Assembly (NCBI RefSeq): GCF_016865525.2
Contig: NZ_CP075169.1
Location: 1,922,337 to 1,986,336, forward strand
Length of the DNA: 64,000 nucleotides
Direction of reading: 5' to 3'
Source of the DNA: Sodalis ligni
Lineage (GTDB): Bacteria > Pseudomonadota > Gammaproteobacteria > Enterobacterales > Enterobacteriaceae
Below the pieces are notes generated by a model. The model was given only the letters and a program-made list of their open reading frames with translations. It did not search any database and was not told the DNA's origin. This document shows positions 49,259 through 59,406 of the stretch, piece after piece. Numbering within the stretch: the stretch's first letter is position 1; every line of letters begins with the position of its first letter. The position numbers and the translations under genes were made by a program.

Positions 49259-49609
49259 ATGGCAGAAGAAACCATTTTCAGCAAGATTATCCGCCGGGAA
49301 ATCCCTTCGGAAATCGTTTATCAGGATGAGCTGGTTACCGCTTTTCGCGATATCTCCCCCAAAGCCCCAAGCCACATCGTTATAGTGCCGAACGTGCTGA
49401 TCCCCACGGTAAATGATGTCACCGCCGAACATGAAGCGGCGCTGGGACGCATGTTTACCGCCGCGGCGAAAATCGCCGAGCAGGAAGGGATCGCCGAGGA
49501 CGGTTTCCGGTTGATAATCAACTGTAATCGCCACGGCGGCCAAGAGGTCTATCATCTGCATATGCATCTTTTGGGCGGTAAAGCCCTCGGACCGCTGGTG
49601 TCATACTGA
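49259..49609 (+). CDS. hinT: Purine nucleoside phosphoramidase HinT
   Basis: HIT-family enzyme that hydrolyses AMP-lysine and similar phosphoramidates. 116 aa. [12 protein letters not shown] and the histidine triad [11 protein letters not shown] are clear. AAGGAACGATGCC precedes the ATG. Followed by ycfL, 12 bp later, with lpoB and thiK in the same direction. Confidence 0.95.
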   Translation: MAEETIFSKIIRREIPSEIVYQDELVTAFRDISPKAPSHIVIVPNVLIPTVNDVTAEHEAALGRMFTAAAKIAEQEGIAEDGFRLIINCNRHGGQEVYHLHMHLLGGKALGPLVSY

Positions 49610-49621
49610 TCGGGGAAATAT

Positions 49622-50008
49622 ATGCGTTTTGCGCGTTTTGCTCCGTCATTGTTAGCGGGCCTGCTGCTGGCCGCGGGTTGCAGTAGCGGCGGCCATAAGA
49701 CGCTGATGATTAACAATCAGCAATCCCTGGTGATGGATCCGTCGGTGATGATGGCGGGCATAAACGCCCAGCCGCCCTCCATCGGCGACGTTCAGGGACA
49801 AAAGCGGGCTGCGGCCGTGATACACAATGACCAGTCCCATCCGGTCACTGTTCATTACTGTTTCTATTGGTATGACCGGCAGGGTCTGGATATCCTGCCT
49901 TATGCCAGCGTGCAGACCCTGGTAATCCCGCCGGGCGCCACGGTGACGGTGGATGCCACCAGCGGTAATCTTGAGGCGCGACAAGTCCGCCTTTATCTTT
50001 ATATCTGA
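49622..50008 (+). CDS. ycfL: YcfL family lipoprotein
   Basis: A 128-aa predicted lipoprotein (DUF1425). Lipobox LAAGC with Cys20, then SSGGHKTLMINNQQSLVMD. Conserved VHYCFYWYDRQGLDI and VIPPGATVTVDATS. Function unknown; always next to lpoB in this group, so an envelope role is plausible. Confidence 0.88.
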   Translation: MRFARFAPSLLAGLLLAAGCSSGGHKTLMINNQQSLVMDPSVMMAGINAQPPSIGDVQGQKRAAAVIHNDQSHPVTVHYCFYWYDRQGLDILPYASVQTLVIPPGATVTVDATSGNLEARQVRLYLYI

Positions 50009-50029
50009 TTTTCGCCTGAGTGAGCAAAG

Positions 50030-50611
50030 ATGAAAAAGTTTACCTTCGTCGTGCTGGCCGCCATGGTCCTGACCGGATGTCTGACACGTCCGCCAGAGCA
50101 GCAACAGCCGGCTCCCATAGAACCGGCGCAGCCTGTGCCTAGTCAACCCCCGGTGTCCGTGCCGCCGCCGGCGACGGTACCGGCGCCGCCGACCATCAGG
50201 ACGCTTGACTGGCAGGGCAGCGTCGCACCGCTGGTGCAACAGATGCTCACCGTTAAGGATATCGCTCCGGGAAGCATGCTAGTGGTCAATACGGTCAAAA
50301 ACAATACCAACGGCACTATACAGACCGCCAAGGCCACCGACGCCATCTACAATGCCCTGGCGTCCAATGGTAAGTTTACCGTCGTCGCCCAGCCGCAGAT
50401 CACCGCGGCCAAGCAAACCCTCGGCCTATCGACGGATGACAGCCTGGAGTCGCGGAGCAAAGCGGTGGGACTGGCGCGTTACGTTAATGCGCAATACGTC
50501 CTGTACACCGATGCCGGCGGTGACGCCAAGGCGCCGGACCTGGAGATGCAGCTGATGCTGGTGCAGACCGGGGAGATTATCTGGTCGGGAAAAGGAAGTG
50601 TACAACCCTGA
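50030..50611 (+). CDS. lpoB: Outer-membrane lipoprotein LpoB, PBP1b activator
   Basis: A 193-aa lipoprotein that reaches from the outer membrane through peptidoglycan to activate PBP1b. Lipobox VLTGC (Cys17), then a Pro/Gln/Ala-rich flexible linker (about residues 20-60) and the globular domain (VNTVKNNTNGTIQTAKATDAI-region, NAQYVLYTDAGGDAK). The 3' end overlaps thiK by 14 bp. Confidence 0.92.
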   Translation: MKKFTFVVLAAMVLTGCLTRPPEQQQPAPIEPAQPVPSQPPVSVPPPATVPAPPTIRTLDWQGSVAPLVQQMLTVKDIAPGSMLVVNTVKNNTNGTIQTAKATDAIYNALASNGKFTVVAQPQITAAKQTLGLSTDDSLESRSKAVGLARYVNAQYVLYTDAGGDAKAPDLEMQLMLVQTGEIIWSGKGSVQP

Positions 50612-51458
50612 TTTTGATCTCACCTTGTGGTTAAGACGGCTATTGCCCCCATCGGCATCAGCCGGCTGCCAGGTAGAGAAGGTGAGCGGGCTGAGCGGCG
50701 AAAGCCGGCGCGTGCGCGCCGGGGAACGGGACTGGCTGGCGCGGCAGGTCACGCCGCATAAACGCATGCTAGGGGCCGACAATGTGCGCGAATATCGCAT
50801 TTTGCGGCAGCTTTCCGCCAGCGGATTAGCGCCTAGGCCCGTCGCGCTGATCCCCCGCGGGTTAGTGGTGGACTGGACCCCGGGTGAGAGCCTGTCCGCG
50901 GTACAGTGGCAGGAGTGCCTAAACAATGGCTCGCTCGCCCGGCGGATCGGGCAATTACACCGGCTGCCGCGCTACGGTTATCCGCTGGCGCTCCAAGGCC
51001 GCTATGAAACCTATTGGCAATTGACCGATCCCGCCCGGCGCTGTCCGGCCTGGCTGCGGCTGCATCAGCGGTTTATGGCGCAAAAACCCCCTACGCCCTT
51101 GAAAGTGGTACCGATGCATATGGATGTGCATGCCGACAATCTTATTCGTGACCGGCAGGGGGCTATCTCTCTTATTGATTGGGAATATGCCGCCGACGGT
51201 GACTTTGCCCTGGAGCTGGCGGCGCTGTTTCGCGGCAATGGCCTGAACATCCGGCAGCAGACCGCGTTTTTGGCCGCCTACCCGGCCTGTTCCGGCGGAT
51301 TTACCCCGGCCGCCGTAACACGGCAGATTTCCGCCTGGCTACCCTGGGTGGATTACCTGATGCTGATGTGGTACGAAGTGCGCTGGCACCAAACCCGGCA
51401 GCGTCAATTTTTGCAGTTTGCCCGGCCGCCGCGGCTCCGTTTGGGGCTACCGGTCTGA
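50598..51458 (+). CDS. thiK: Thiamine kinase ThiK (YcfN)
   Basis: Phosphorylates thiamine to thiamine phosphate in salvage. 286 aa APH-type kinase: PMHMDVHADNLIRD is the catalytic loop (HxDxxxxN) and LIDWEYAADGD the metal-binding motif. The start is GTG at 50598 inside lpoB, with AAGGAA immediately upstream, a rather short spacing. No other start gives the conserved N-terminal region. Confidence 0.88.
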   Translation: MYNPDFDLTLWLRRLLPPSASAGCQVEKVSGLSGESRRVRAGERDWLARQVTPHKRMLGADNVREYRILRQLSASGLAPRPVALIPRGLVVDWTPGESLSAVQWQECLNNGSLARRIGQLHRLPRYGYPLALQGRYETYWQLTDPARRCPAWLRLHQRFMAQKPPTPLKVVPMHMDVHADNLIRDRQGAISLIDWEYAADGDFALELAALFRGNGLNIRQQTAFLAAYPACSGGFTPAAVTRQISAWLPWVDYLMLMWYEVRWHQTRQRQFLQFARPPRLRLGLPV

Positions 51459-51514
51459 AGGCCGCCGCGGCCACGGGCGGGATGACGTCCGATTAGGGAT
51501 TATAAACAAGAATA

Positions 51515-51580
51515 TATACCCTAAATAATTCGAATCGCAGGAAGGCCAATGCACCTGCAGTTTGAAGCATGCTGGGAATA
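51515..51580. repeat. Internally deleted ERIC element (66 bp) upstream of nagZ
   Basis: TATACCCTAAATAATTCGAA (ERIC left end) through GCAGGAAGGC is followed directly by CAATGCACCTGCAGTTTGAA and GGGAATA (right end). The central core is missing. The element ends 19 bp before the nagZ start codon, so it forms the immediate 5' region of nagZ. Confidence 0.65.
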
Positions 51581-51599
51581 TCAAAATGTTGAGGTTGCT

Positions 51600-52643
51600 G
51601 TGGGTCCACTGATGTTAGATGTCGCCGGCTACGAGCTGGATAACGAAGAACGCGAAATATTACAGCACCCGCTGGTGGGCGGTGTGATTATCTTTACCCG
51701 GAATTATCACGATCCCGAACAGCTGGCGGCATTGATTAGACAAATACGTAAAGCCTCCCGCGAGCGCCTGGTGGTGGCGGTGGATCAGGAGGGCGGACGG
51801 GTACAGCGCTTTCGCGAGGGATTTACCCTGATACCGGCGGCTCAGTCCTATGCCGCGTTGCTGGATATGCCGGAAGCCTTGCGTATGGCCCGTGAAGCCG
51901 GCTGGTTAATGGCCTCTGAAATGATCAGCATGGATATCGATATCAGCTTTGCGCCGGTATTAGACATCGGCCACGGCAGCGCGGCAATCGGCGAGCGGGC
52001 TTTTCATGACCAGCCGGAAACGGCGGTTGAATTGGCGGCCAGCTTTATCGACGGCATGCATGAAGCCGGCATGAAGGCCACCGGCAAGCATTTTCCCGGC
52101 CATGGGGCGGTAATAGCGGATTCCCATAAGGAAACGCCGGTGGACTCCCGGACGCTTACGGAAATCCGCAGGCGGGACATGAGCGTTTTTGCCGCCCTGA
52201 TCCAGCGCGGCGCGCTGGATGCCATCATGCCCGCCCATGTTATCTATCCTGACGCCGATCCCCTTCCCGCCAGCGGCTCTCCTTTCTGGTTAAAACAGGT
52301 GTTGCGGCAAGAACTGTCGTTCAACGGCATTATTTTCTCCGATGATTTATCCATGGAAGGCGCGGCGGTGATGGGAAGCTATACCGAGCGGGCGCAGGCC
52401 TCCATGGCGGCCGGCTGCGATATGATATTGGTTTGCAACAATCGCGCCGGCGCGGTATCGGTATTGGATAATCTGTCGGCGATCAATGTCGAGGCGCCGG
52501 CCGCGTTATACCATCGGGGAAGCTGCCCTCGAAAAACCCTAATGAGTTCCGCCAGATGGCGGCAAACCCATCGGCAGCTGACTCTGCTATCGAAGCAATG
52601 GGCGGATGAGAAACAGCGGCGGGAGGAGGACCCCCAACGCTGA
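51600..52643 (+). CDS. nagZ: Beta-N-acetylhexosaminidase NagZ
   Basis: Cytosolic GH3 enzyme that removes N-acetylglucosamine from 1,6-anhydro-muropeptides in cell-wall recycling. 347 aa. [13 protein letters not shown], catalytic His/Asp region [18 protein letters not shown] and nucleophile in [11 protein letters not shown]. The start is GTG at 51600 ([13 protein letters not shown]) with GAGG 5 nt upstream; an in-frame ATG at 51549 lies within the mini-ERIC and would add residues absent from the family. Confidence 0.92.
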   Translation: MGPLMLDVAGYELDNEEREILQHPLVGGVIIFTRNYHDPEQLAALIRQIRKASRERLVVAVDQEGGRVQRFREGFTLIPAAQSYAALLDMPEALRMAREAGWLMASEMISMDIDISFAPVLDIGHGSAAIGERAFHDQPETAVELAASFIDGMHEAGMKATGKHFPGHGAVIADSHKETPVDSRTLTEIRRRDMSVFAALIQRGALDAIMPAHVIYPDADPLPASGSPFWLKQVLRQELSFNGIIFSDDLSMEGAAVMGSYTERAQASMAAGCDMILVCNNRAGAVSVLDNLSAINVEAPAALYHRGSCPRKTLMSSARWRQTHRQLTLLSKQWADEKQRREEDPQR

Positions 52644-52682
52644 GGCATCGGCAACCGACCCTATGCAAGAGGAGGGATAACG

Positions 52683-53225
52683 ATGATCATCTATTTGCAC
52701 GGTTTTGATTCCAATAGTCCCGGTAATCACGAAAAGGTGCTGCAACTGCAGTTTATTGATCCCGATGTCCGGCTGATAAGTTACAGCACGCTCCACCCGC
52801 GTCACGATATGCAGCATCTCCTTAAAGAAGTGGACAAGATGCAGCAGTTGACCGATGACGAGCGTCCGCTGATTTGCGGCGTGGGGCTGGGCGGCTTTTG
52901 GGCGGAACGGATCGGTTTCCTGTGCGACATGCGCCAGGTTATCGTCAATCCCAACCTTTTCCCCGCGGAGAATATGCCCGGCAAAATAGACAGGCCGGAA
53001 GAGTATGTGGATATCGCCACTAAATGCGTGGAAAACTTCCGCGATAAAAATCGCGACCGCTGTCTGGTTTTGCTGTCCCGACACGACGAAGCCCTCGACA
53101 ACCAGCGTAGCGCCGATCTGCTTAAGCCCTACTACGAGATAATCTGGGACGAAAAGCAAAGCCACAAATTCAAAAACATTTCGCCCCATTTGTTGAGGAT
53201 CCAAGCTTTCAAGGCGCTGGGTTAG
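52683..53225 (+). CDS. ycfP: YcfP family esterase-like protein
   Basis: A 180-aa UPF0227/YqiA-related alpha/beta-hydrolase-like protein. [18 protein letters not shown] start and the elbow [13 protein letters not shown], where the usual Ser of GxSxGG is replaced by Leu, as in YcfP, so activity is doubtful. Strong GAGGAGGG upstream. Same direction as nagZ, about 40 bp downstream. Confidence 0.9.
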   Translation: MIIYLHGFDSNSPGNHEKVLQLQFIDPDVRLISYSTLHPRHDMQHLLKEVDKMQQLTDDERPLICGVGLGGFWAERIGFLCDMRQVIVNPNLFPAENMPGKIDRPEEYVDIATKCVENFRDKNRDRCLVLLSRHDEALDNQRSADLLKPYYEIIWDEKQSHKFKNISPHLLRIQAFKALG

Positions 53226-53257
53226 GGCGTCCGTCTCAAAATGCCGTCCCCTGAAAA

Positions 53258-53271
53258 TTGATTTATATCAA
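53258..53271 (+). promoter_or_regulatory. FNR box upstream of ndh
   Basis: TTGATTTATATCAA is a perfect match to TTGAT-N4-ATCAA. It lies 142 bp before the ndh start. In E. coli FNR represses ndh under anaerobiosis from sites in this region. Confidence 0.8.
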
Positions 53272-53399
53272 TTTTGGTATGACCAAATGACCTGACATGA
53301 TAATCTTACTTCAGTAAGAAATTATTTCAGCGTAACCACGTGTTATATAAGGATATTCATAAGCCTTTATTAACGGTTGGTTTACAATTGGAGGTCATT

Positions 53400-54704
53400 T
53401 TGCCATCAACCCTAAAGAAAATTGTCATCATCGGCGGCGGCGCCGGCGGGCTGGAGCTGGCCACCCGCCTGGGTAATACCCTTGGCCGCAAGCGTCGGGC
53501 ACAGATTACCCTGGTGGATCGCAATCACAGCCATTTATGGAAACCCCTGTTGCATGAGGTGGCCACCGGTTCGCTGGATGAAGGCGTCGACGCCATCAGC
53601 TATCTAGCCCATGCCCATAACCATCATTTTCATTTTCAGATGGGCAGCCTGAGCGACATCGACCGCGGCGAAAGAAAGGTTCAGCTGGATGCTATCCGCG
53701 ACAGCGCCGGCGAACTACTGGTGCCGGCGCGGCATCTCTCCTATGACATTCTGGTCATGGCGCTGGGCAGCGTATCCAATGATTTCGGCACCGAAGGCGT
53801 GAAGGAACATTGCATTTTCCTGGATAATCCGGTGGAGGCTCAGCGTTTCCATCACCGGATGCTGAATTTGTTTTTACGGCACTCAACCCGATCCAACGAC
53901 GATGAACGGGTCAATATCGCTATTGTCGGCGGCGGCGCCACCGGCGTGGAACTGTCGGCGGAGTTGCACAATGCCGTACAGGAATTGCACAGCTACGGTT
54001 TTGAGGGCGTCGATAACCAGGCGCTGAATGTCACCCTTGTCGAAGCCGGGGAACGTATATTGCCGGCTCTGCCGGTACGTATCTCTTCATCCGCCCATCA
54101 GGAGCTGACGAAAATGGGCGTACGGGTGCTCACCGGCACGCTGGTGACCCGTGCCGCAGCGGACGGACTGACCACCAAAGAGGGCGAATTTATCCCGGCG
54201 GAGCTGATGGTATGGGCGGCCGGCATCAAGGCGCCGGATTTTATGAAGGATATCGCCGGACTGGAAACCAATCGCGCCAACCAGCTGGTGGTGCAGCCGA
54301 CGCTGCAAACTACCCGGGATCCGATGATTTTCGCCATCGGCGATTGCGCCTCCTGTCCGCAGGATTCCGGCCGGCTTGTACCGCCGCGAGCCCAGGCGGC
54401 CCACCAGATGGCGACGCGGGCCTATGGCAATATTCTGGCGTTATTGAACGAAAAACCCCTAACGGCCTACGTTTACAAAGATCACGGCTCGCTGGTATCG
54501 CTTTCCCGGTTCAGCACCGTCGGCAGCCTGATGGGTAATTTAATGCGCGGCTCCATGATGATCGAAGGGCGCATCGCCCGGGCGGTCTATATCTCGCTTT
54601 ACCGCATGCATCAGATTGCACTGCACGGCCTGCTTAAAACCGGCCTGATGATGCTGGTGGGGCGTATCAACCGGGTCATCCGGCCGCATTTGAAACTGCA
54701 TTAA
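53400..54704 (+). CDS. ndh: Type II NADH:quinone oxidoreductase Ndh
   Basis: Non-proton-pumping respiratory NADH dehydrogenase, FAD-dependent, peripheral on the inner membrane. 434 aa, the E. coli length. FAD-binding [21 protein letters not shown]-binding [17 protein letters not shown], and [18 protein letters not shown]; the C-terminal amphipathic region ([19 protein letters not shown]) anchors it to the membrane. The start chosen is TTG at 53400 with GGAGG 5 nt upstream, giving the usual N-terminus; the ATG-like upstream extension from 53340 is not conserved. Perfect FNR box upstream. Confidence 0.94.
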   Translation: MPSTLKKIVIIGGGAGGLELATRLGNTLGRKRRAQITLVDRNHSHLWKPLLHEVATGSLDEGVDAISYLAHAHNHHFHFQMGSLSDIDRGERKVQLDAIRDSAGELLVPARHLSYDILVMALGSVSNDFGTEGVKEHCIFLDNPVEAQRFHHRMLNLFLRHSTRSNDDERVNIAIVGGGATGVELSAELHNAVQELHSYGFEGVDNQALNVTLVEAGERILPALPVRISSSAHQELTKMGVRVLTGTLVTRAAADGLTTKEGEFIPAELMVWAAGIKAPDFMKDIAGLETNRANQLVVQPTLQTTRDPMIFAIGDCASCPQDSGRLVPPRAQAAHQMATRAYGNILALLNEKPLTAYVYKDHGSLVSLSRFSTVGSLMGNLMRGSMMIEGRIARAVYISLYRMHQIALHGLLKTGLMMLVGRINRVIRPHLKLH

Positions 54705-55088
54705 TGTCCCGGCCCTGCCGCAGGCAGGGCCAACACCACCTCGCAACGTCCCGATACCTACGGCGATGGCTACCCGCTGTCCGTCAAGCAATCTATGACG
54801 CCTTTGTCTTATTCTTCAGTATAAAGTGTTAATAAATCGATCGGAAGTGTTAAGAATTCTCTCAAAATTGGATTTATGACGGAGAAATGCACCATTTTCA
54901 GCCATCTGTCTTATTGCCACTCTTGACTCGCTTGGGCAGACTTCGCACTAACCGGGGTAATAATCGCGCATGTCGTCTCGGTCGGGTTGGGGTTGCCGTC
55001 AAAACATTATCCTCTGGCGCAGGCGCCCCGCTGTGTGAAGCTGCTCTCTCGCAGTGATGCGCGAATGTTGATTTAAGGAGAATTTTCC
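54705..55088. other. Intergenic region ndh-ycfJ
   Basis: A 384-bp gap with no supported gene. Directly after ndh, GGCCCTGC (54711-54718) and GCAGGGCC (54724-54731) form a strong hairpin around CGCAG, possibly the ndh terminator but without a T-tract. The rest must hold the ycfJ promoter; TTAAGGAGA precedes the ycfJ start. Confidence 0.45.
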
Positions 55089-55643
55089 ATGAATAAATCG
55101 ATGTTAGCCGGCGTCGGCATAGGCGTAATAGCGGCTTCCGGCATTGCAGCGGTGGCCGGGTTGGACGTATTCTCCTCCGGCCCAAAATATGCGCAGGTGG
55201 TTACGGCGACGCCTATCAATGAAACCGTCAGGACTCCTCGTCAGCAGTGCCGTACCGTTGCCGTTACCCACCGGCGCCCGGTGCAGGATGAAAATAAAAT
55301 TGCCGGGTCGCTCATCGGCGCGGTAGCGGGCGGGGTGCTCGGGCATCAGTTCGGCGGCGGTCACGGCAGAAGCGTGACCACGGTTGCCGGCGCGCTGGCG
55401 GGCGGCTATGCCGGAAACCAGGTACAGGGCAGCCTGCAGAATAACGACACCTACACCACCAACCAGGAGCGGTGCCAGACGGTGTATGACAAATCGCAGA
55501 AACTGCTCGGTTACGATGTGACTTACAAAATTGGCGATCAAGAGGGCAAAATCCGCATGGATCGCGATCCCGGCACCAAGATACCCTTGGACAGACAAGG
55601 ACGCCTGGATCTTAGCGGCAGCAACAGCGATAACAAGGCCTAA
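55089..55643 (+). CDS. ycfJ: YcfJ glycine-zipper envelope protein
   Basis: A 184-aa protein with an N-terminal hydrophobic segment (LAGVGIGVIAASGIAAVAGL) and a glycine-zipper 2TM domain (IAGSLIGAVAGGVLGHQFGG, GALAGGYAGNQVQG). E. coli YcfJ is linked to biofilm and membrane stress. Two cysteines (QQCRTV, ERCQTV). AAGGAGA precedes the ATG. Convergent with mfd. Confidence 0.9.
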   Translation: MNKSMLAGVGIGVIAASGIAAVAGLDVFSSGPKYAQVVTATPINETVRTPRQQCRTVAVTHRRPVQDENKIAGSLIGAVAGGVLGHQFGGGHGRSVTTVAGALAGGYAGNQVQGSLQNNDTYTTNQERCQTVYDKSQKLLGYDVTYKIGDQEGKIRMDRDPGTKIPLDRQGRLDLSGSNSDNKA

Positions 55644-55734
55644 GCCGCCGGATCCATATGGCACGCCAGGCCCGCAATCACCGGAGGTGCAACGGCGTGT
55701 TAAAGGGAGACCGGGCCGATGGGGTCGAAACGGC

Positions 55735-58700
55735 TCAGGCCGGAAGCCGATGCTGATCCAAGCCTTCCAGCAGTTGATGCACATACTCCAGCCGGGCCGG
55801 ACGACCCGGCAGCTCCTTAATAAACTTCAGCCGGGTCGGGCCGTCCAGCCGAAAGGTCTTCGGGTCGCGTTGCAATAAGCCAATCAAATATCCCGGATCG
55901 ACGCAATTCTTCCCGCTGAACTCAATAAAGCCGCCCTTGTCATTGCCCTCGATACGCTTAATCCCGAGCTTGCGGGCACGCTGGCGCAGCACGGCAATAT
56001 CCAGCAAATGACGGGCCGGATCGGGCAGCAGCCCGAACCTGTCTATAAGTTCAACCTTGAGCTCTTCAATCTCCTGCTTGTCCGGCGCGCTGGCGATGCG
56101 CTTATAAAAGGACAGCCGCGTATTCACGTCGGGAATATACTCCTCCGGCAACAGAGCCGGCATACGCAACTCCACGTCGGTCAATTCGCTGGTAAGATCC
56201 TCCAGCGACGGCTCCCGCCCGGCTTTCAGGGCCTCCACCGCGCTTTCCAGCAATTCCATATACAGCGAAAAGCCGATGGTTTCCAGTTGGCCGCTCTGAT
56301 CTTCCCCCAACAGTTCCCCGGCGCCGCGGATCTCCAGATCATGGGTTGCCAAAGCGAATCCGGCGCCCAAATCTTCCAGTGAAGCGATGGCTTCCAGCCG
56401 TTTCAGCGCGTCCTGGCTCATGGCTTTCGGCGGCGGCGTAAGCAGGTAGGCATAAGCCTGATGATGGGAACGCCCGACCCGGCCGCGCAGCTGGTGAAGC
56501 TGCGCCAGGCCGAAATTGTCCGCCCGCTCGATAATAATGGTATTGGCATTGGCAATATCGATGCCGGTCTCAATGATGGTGGTACACACCAGCACATTAA
56601 AGCGCTGATGATGAAAATCGTTCATCACCCGCTCCAGATCGCGCTCCCGCATCTGCCCGTGGCCGATGGCTATCCGTGCTTCCGGCACCAGCTCCTGCAG
56701 GCGCCGGGTGGCTTTCTCGATATTTTCCACATCATTATAGAGATAGTACACCTGGCCGCCGCGCAGCACTTCGCGCAGGATGGCCTCACGCACCACCAGG
56801 CTGTCATACTCCCGGACAAACGTTTTTACCGCCAGGCGGCGCGCCGGCGGCGTGGCGATAATGGACAAATCGCGCATGCCGCTCATGGCCATATTCAGCG
56901 TGCGGGGAATGGGGGTGGCGGTCAGGGTCAAAATGTCCACATCGGCCCGCATCGCTTTGATGCGCTCCTTATGCCGCACCCCGAAGCGGTGCTCCTCATC
57001 CACAATCAGCAGGCCCAAATCCCGCCATTTGATATCGCTTTGCAGCAGCTTATGGGTGCCGATAAGAATATCCACCTTGCCGTCGGCGGTCAGCTCCAGC
57101 ACCTGGGCCTGATCCTTGGCGCTGCGAAAGCGGGAGATCATCTCGATGCGTACCGGCCAGTTGGCGAAGCGATCGCGGAAATTATCGAAGTGTTGCTGCG
57201 CCAGCAGGGTAGTGGGCACCAGGACGGCTACCTGTTTGTGATTCTCGATGGCCAGGAAGGCGGCGCGCATGGCCACTTCGGTTTTGCCGAAGCCGACATC
57301 GCCGCACACCAGGCGATCCATGGCCAGCGGGCGGCACATGTCGCTAAGCACCGCATTAATGGCCTGCGCCTGGTCGGGGGTGGGTTCAAAGGGGAAACCT
57401 TCGCAGAACAGCTGGTAATTTTCACGGTTGTGGCGAAAGGCAAAGCCGGTTTTCGCCGCGCGCTGAGCGTAAATATCCAGCAGTTCGGCCGCCACGTCCC
57501 GTACTCGCTCCGCCGCTTTTTGCCGGGCGCGCGACCAGGCATCGCCTCCCAGTTTGTGCAATGGGGCGTTTTCTTCCGAACCGCCTGCGTAGCGGCTGAT
57601 CAAATGCAGCGACGAAACCGGCACGTAGAGCTTGTCATGGCCGGCATAAGTCAGAATCAGGTATTCCGCCTTGATGCCGCCGGCTTCAAGGGTAGTCATA
57701 CCGGCGTAGCGGCCGACGCCGTGTTCAAGATGAACCACCGGCTGGCCGGGGCGCAGTTCCGCCAGATTGCGTATCAGCGTATCGGCATTGATGGTGCGGC
57801 GATTGTCCTGGCGCCGCCGGCTGACCCGTTCCCCCAGCAGATCCCCTTCGCAAATCAGGGCGCGGCGATGGTAATTATCGATAAAACCGCGCTCGCTGGC
57901 GCCGATGATCAGGTAATTCCCCGGCGTCTCGGCATTATCCAGCCGCTGGATTAAGCGGGGATTGAGTTTGATGCGGGCCAGCAGTTCCTGCAGGGTTTCT
58001 CGCCGCCCTTCGCTTTCCACCGAAAAAATCACCCGGCCGTCGAACTGCTCGCAAAACCGGCGCAGTTTATCCAGCGGGGCTTTGTTCTGCGCCTCAACCG
58101 CCAGGTCGGGCAGGGGGTGATAATCCAGATTGATATTGGCGGATTTCTCCGGCAGCTTGTCGCTGATAAGCTGTATCCGCGGCCAGTTTTTCAGTTCGCT
58201 GAACAAACTGTCCACCCGCAGCCATAATAACTCCGGCGCCACCAGCGGACGCATGGGATCCACGCCGCGGTTTTCGTAGCGCAACTGCACATCCTGCCAG
58301 AAACGGTTCGCGCCGGTATCCAAATCGCCGGTGTTGATAAGCAGCGTATTGGCCGGCAAATAACTGAACAGCGGCGGCAGCGGCTCGCTGAAAAACAGAG
58401 GCTGCCAGTATTCGATACCGGTGGGCAGCATACCTTTGCTCACCTGCTGGTAAATATGTTCGGCGTCCCGCCGTACCTCGAATTGTTCACGCCACTGGCT
58501 GCGAAACAGCTCAATGGCGGTTTTGTCGGTGGGAAATTCATGGGCCGGCAGCAGATTGATACTCTCCACCTCATGCAGGGTCCGCTGGCTATCCACGTCG
58601 AAAATGCGCAGGCTGTCGATTTCATCATCGAAAAAGTCAATACGATAGGGCTCTTCGCTGCCCATGGGATAGAGGTCGAGCAGGGCGCCCCGGGTGGCGA

Positions 58701-59184
58701 ACTCTCCGTGCTCCATCACCTGGTCCACTCCCCGGTAGCCGGCCTGCTCCAACTGGGCGCGCAGCCTGTCGCGGGACAGCCGCTGGCCCTTTTTCATCAC
58801 CAGCGCATGCCCGTGCAGGAAGGAGTGCGGACATACCCGTTGCATCAGGGTATTGATCGGCAGGATAATAATTCCCCGCTCCATCGACGGCAGTTGGTAT
58901 AATGTCGATAGCCGGTCGGAAATAATTTCCTGATGCGGTGAAAAATTGTCGTAAGGCAGCGTTTCCCAATCGGGCAGGGTAATCACCCTCTGGGCGGTAA
59001 ACTGGCTGATTTCATCACGCAGCCGCAGGGCGTTTTGCACATCCGGCGCTATCAGCATGACCGGGCCGGGATAGCGATCGACAATGGCGGCGCATTCCAC
59101 TGCGCAGGCCGCACCGGTGAGCTGACCCAATAAACGCTGTTCACCGGGGCGTACAGGTAAGGTATAACGATATTGTTCGGACAT
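55735..59184 (-). CDS. mfd: Transcription-repair coupling factor Mfd
   Basis: DNA translocase that removes stalled RNA polymerase and recruits UvrA. 1149 aa, normal. N-terminal UvrB-like region, RNA-polymerase-interacting domain (around VHLEHGVGRYAGMTTLE), helicase motor with Walker A GDVGFGKTEVAMRA, DEEH box LLIVDEEHRFGV, TATPIPRTL and QLRGRVGRSHHQAYAY, then the C-terminal TRCF domain. Intact reading frame throughout. ycfS (ldtC), its E. coli neighbour, is absent; lolC is divergent 222 bp away. Confidence 0.97.
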   Translation of the reverse strand: MSEQYRYTLPVRPGEQRLLGQLTGAACAVECAAIVDRYPGPVMLIAPDVQNALRLRDEISQFTAQRVITLPDWETLPYDNFSPHQEIISDRLSTLYQLPSMERGIIILPINTLMQRVCPHSFLHGHALVMKKGQRLSRDRLRAQLEQAGYRGVDQVMEHGEFATRGALLDLYPMGSEEPYRIDFFDDEIDSLRIFDVDSQRTLHEVESINLLPAHEFPTDKTAIELFRSQWREQFEVRRDAEHIYQQVSKGMLPTGIEYWQPLFFSEPLPPLFSYLPANTLLINTGDLDTGANRFWQDVQLRYENRGVDPMRPLVAPELLWLRVDSLFSELKNWPRIQLISDKLPEKSANINLDYHPLPDLAVEAQNKAPLDKLRRFCEQFDGRVIFSVESEGRRETLQELLARIKLNPRLIQRLDNAETPGNYLIIGASERGFIDNYHRRALICEGDLLGERVSRRRQDNRRTINADTLIRNLAELRPGQPVVHLEHGVGRYAGMTTLEAGGIKAEYLILTYAGHDKLYVPVSSLHLISRYAGGSEENAPLHKLGGDAWSRARQKAAERVRDVAAELLDIYAQRAAKTGFAFRHNRENYQLFCEGFPFEPTPDQAQAINAVLSDMCRPLAMDRLVCGDVGFGKTEVAMRAAFLAIENHKQVAVLVPTTLLAQQHFDNFRDRFANWPVRIEMISRFRSAKDQAQVLELTADGKVDILIGTHKLLQSDIKWRDLGLLIVDEEHRFGVRHKERIKAMRADVDILTLTATPIPRTLNMAMSGMRDLSIIATPPARRLAVKTFVREYDSLVVREAILREVLRGGQVYYLYNDVENIEKATRRLQELVPEARIAIGHGQMRERDLERVMNDFHHQRFNVLVCTTIIETGIDIANANTIIIERADNFGLAQLHQLRGRVGRSHHQAYAYLLTPPPKAMSQDALKRLEAIASLEDLGAGFALATHDLEIRGAGELLGEDQSGQLETIGFSLYMELLESAVEALKAGREPSLEDLTSELTDVELRMPALLPEEYIPDVNTRLSFYKRIASAPDKQEIEELKVELIDRFGLLPDPARHLLDIAVLRQRARKLGIKRIEGNDKGGFIEFSGKNCVDPGYLIGLLQRDPKTFRLDGPTRLKFIKELPGRPARLEYVHQLLEGLDQHRLPA

Positions 59185-59406
59185 AAACAGTGGCTAAATC
59201 TCTTCTTTTACGTTTGGGGTGCGTTACGGGGCCTTTTCAGCACGGCCTGTGGCGAATCGGTTATGCAGTAAGCATGATGGCGTATGTTGAGTTGCCTAAC
59301 AAGAATAAAAGCCGGTTATGGCGGCGGTTAATGGTTCCATAAAACGGTACGACCCTTTATTATCCTTGATCACTTTGCTTTGGCAACCGCATCCAAACGG
59401 AATTCA

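Noticed and set aside
56461..57954. 497-aa rightward ORF inside mfd
   Set aside because: Antisense to an intact, conserved mfd. No motif or ribosome binding site supports it.
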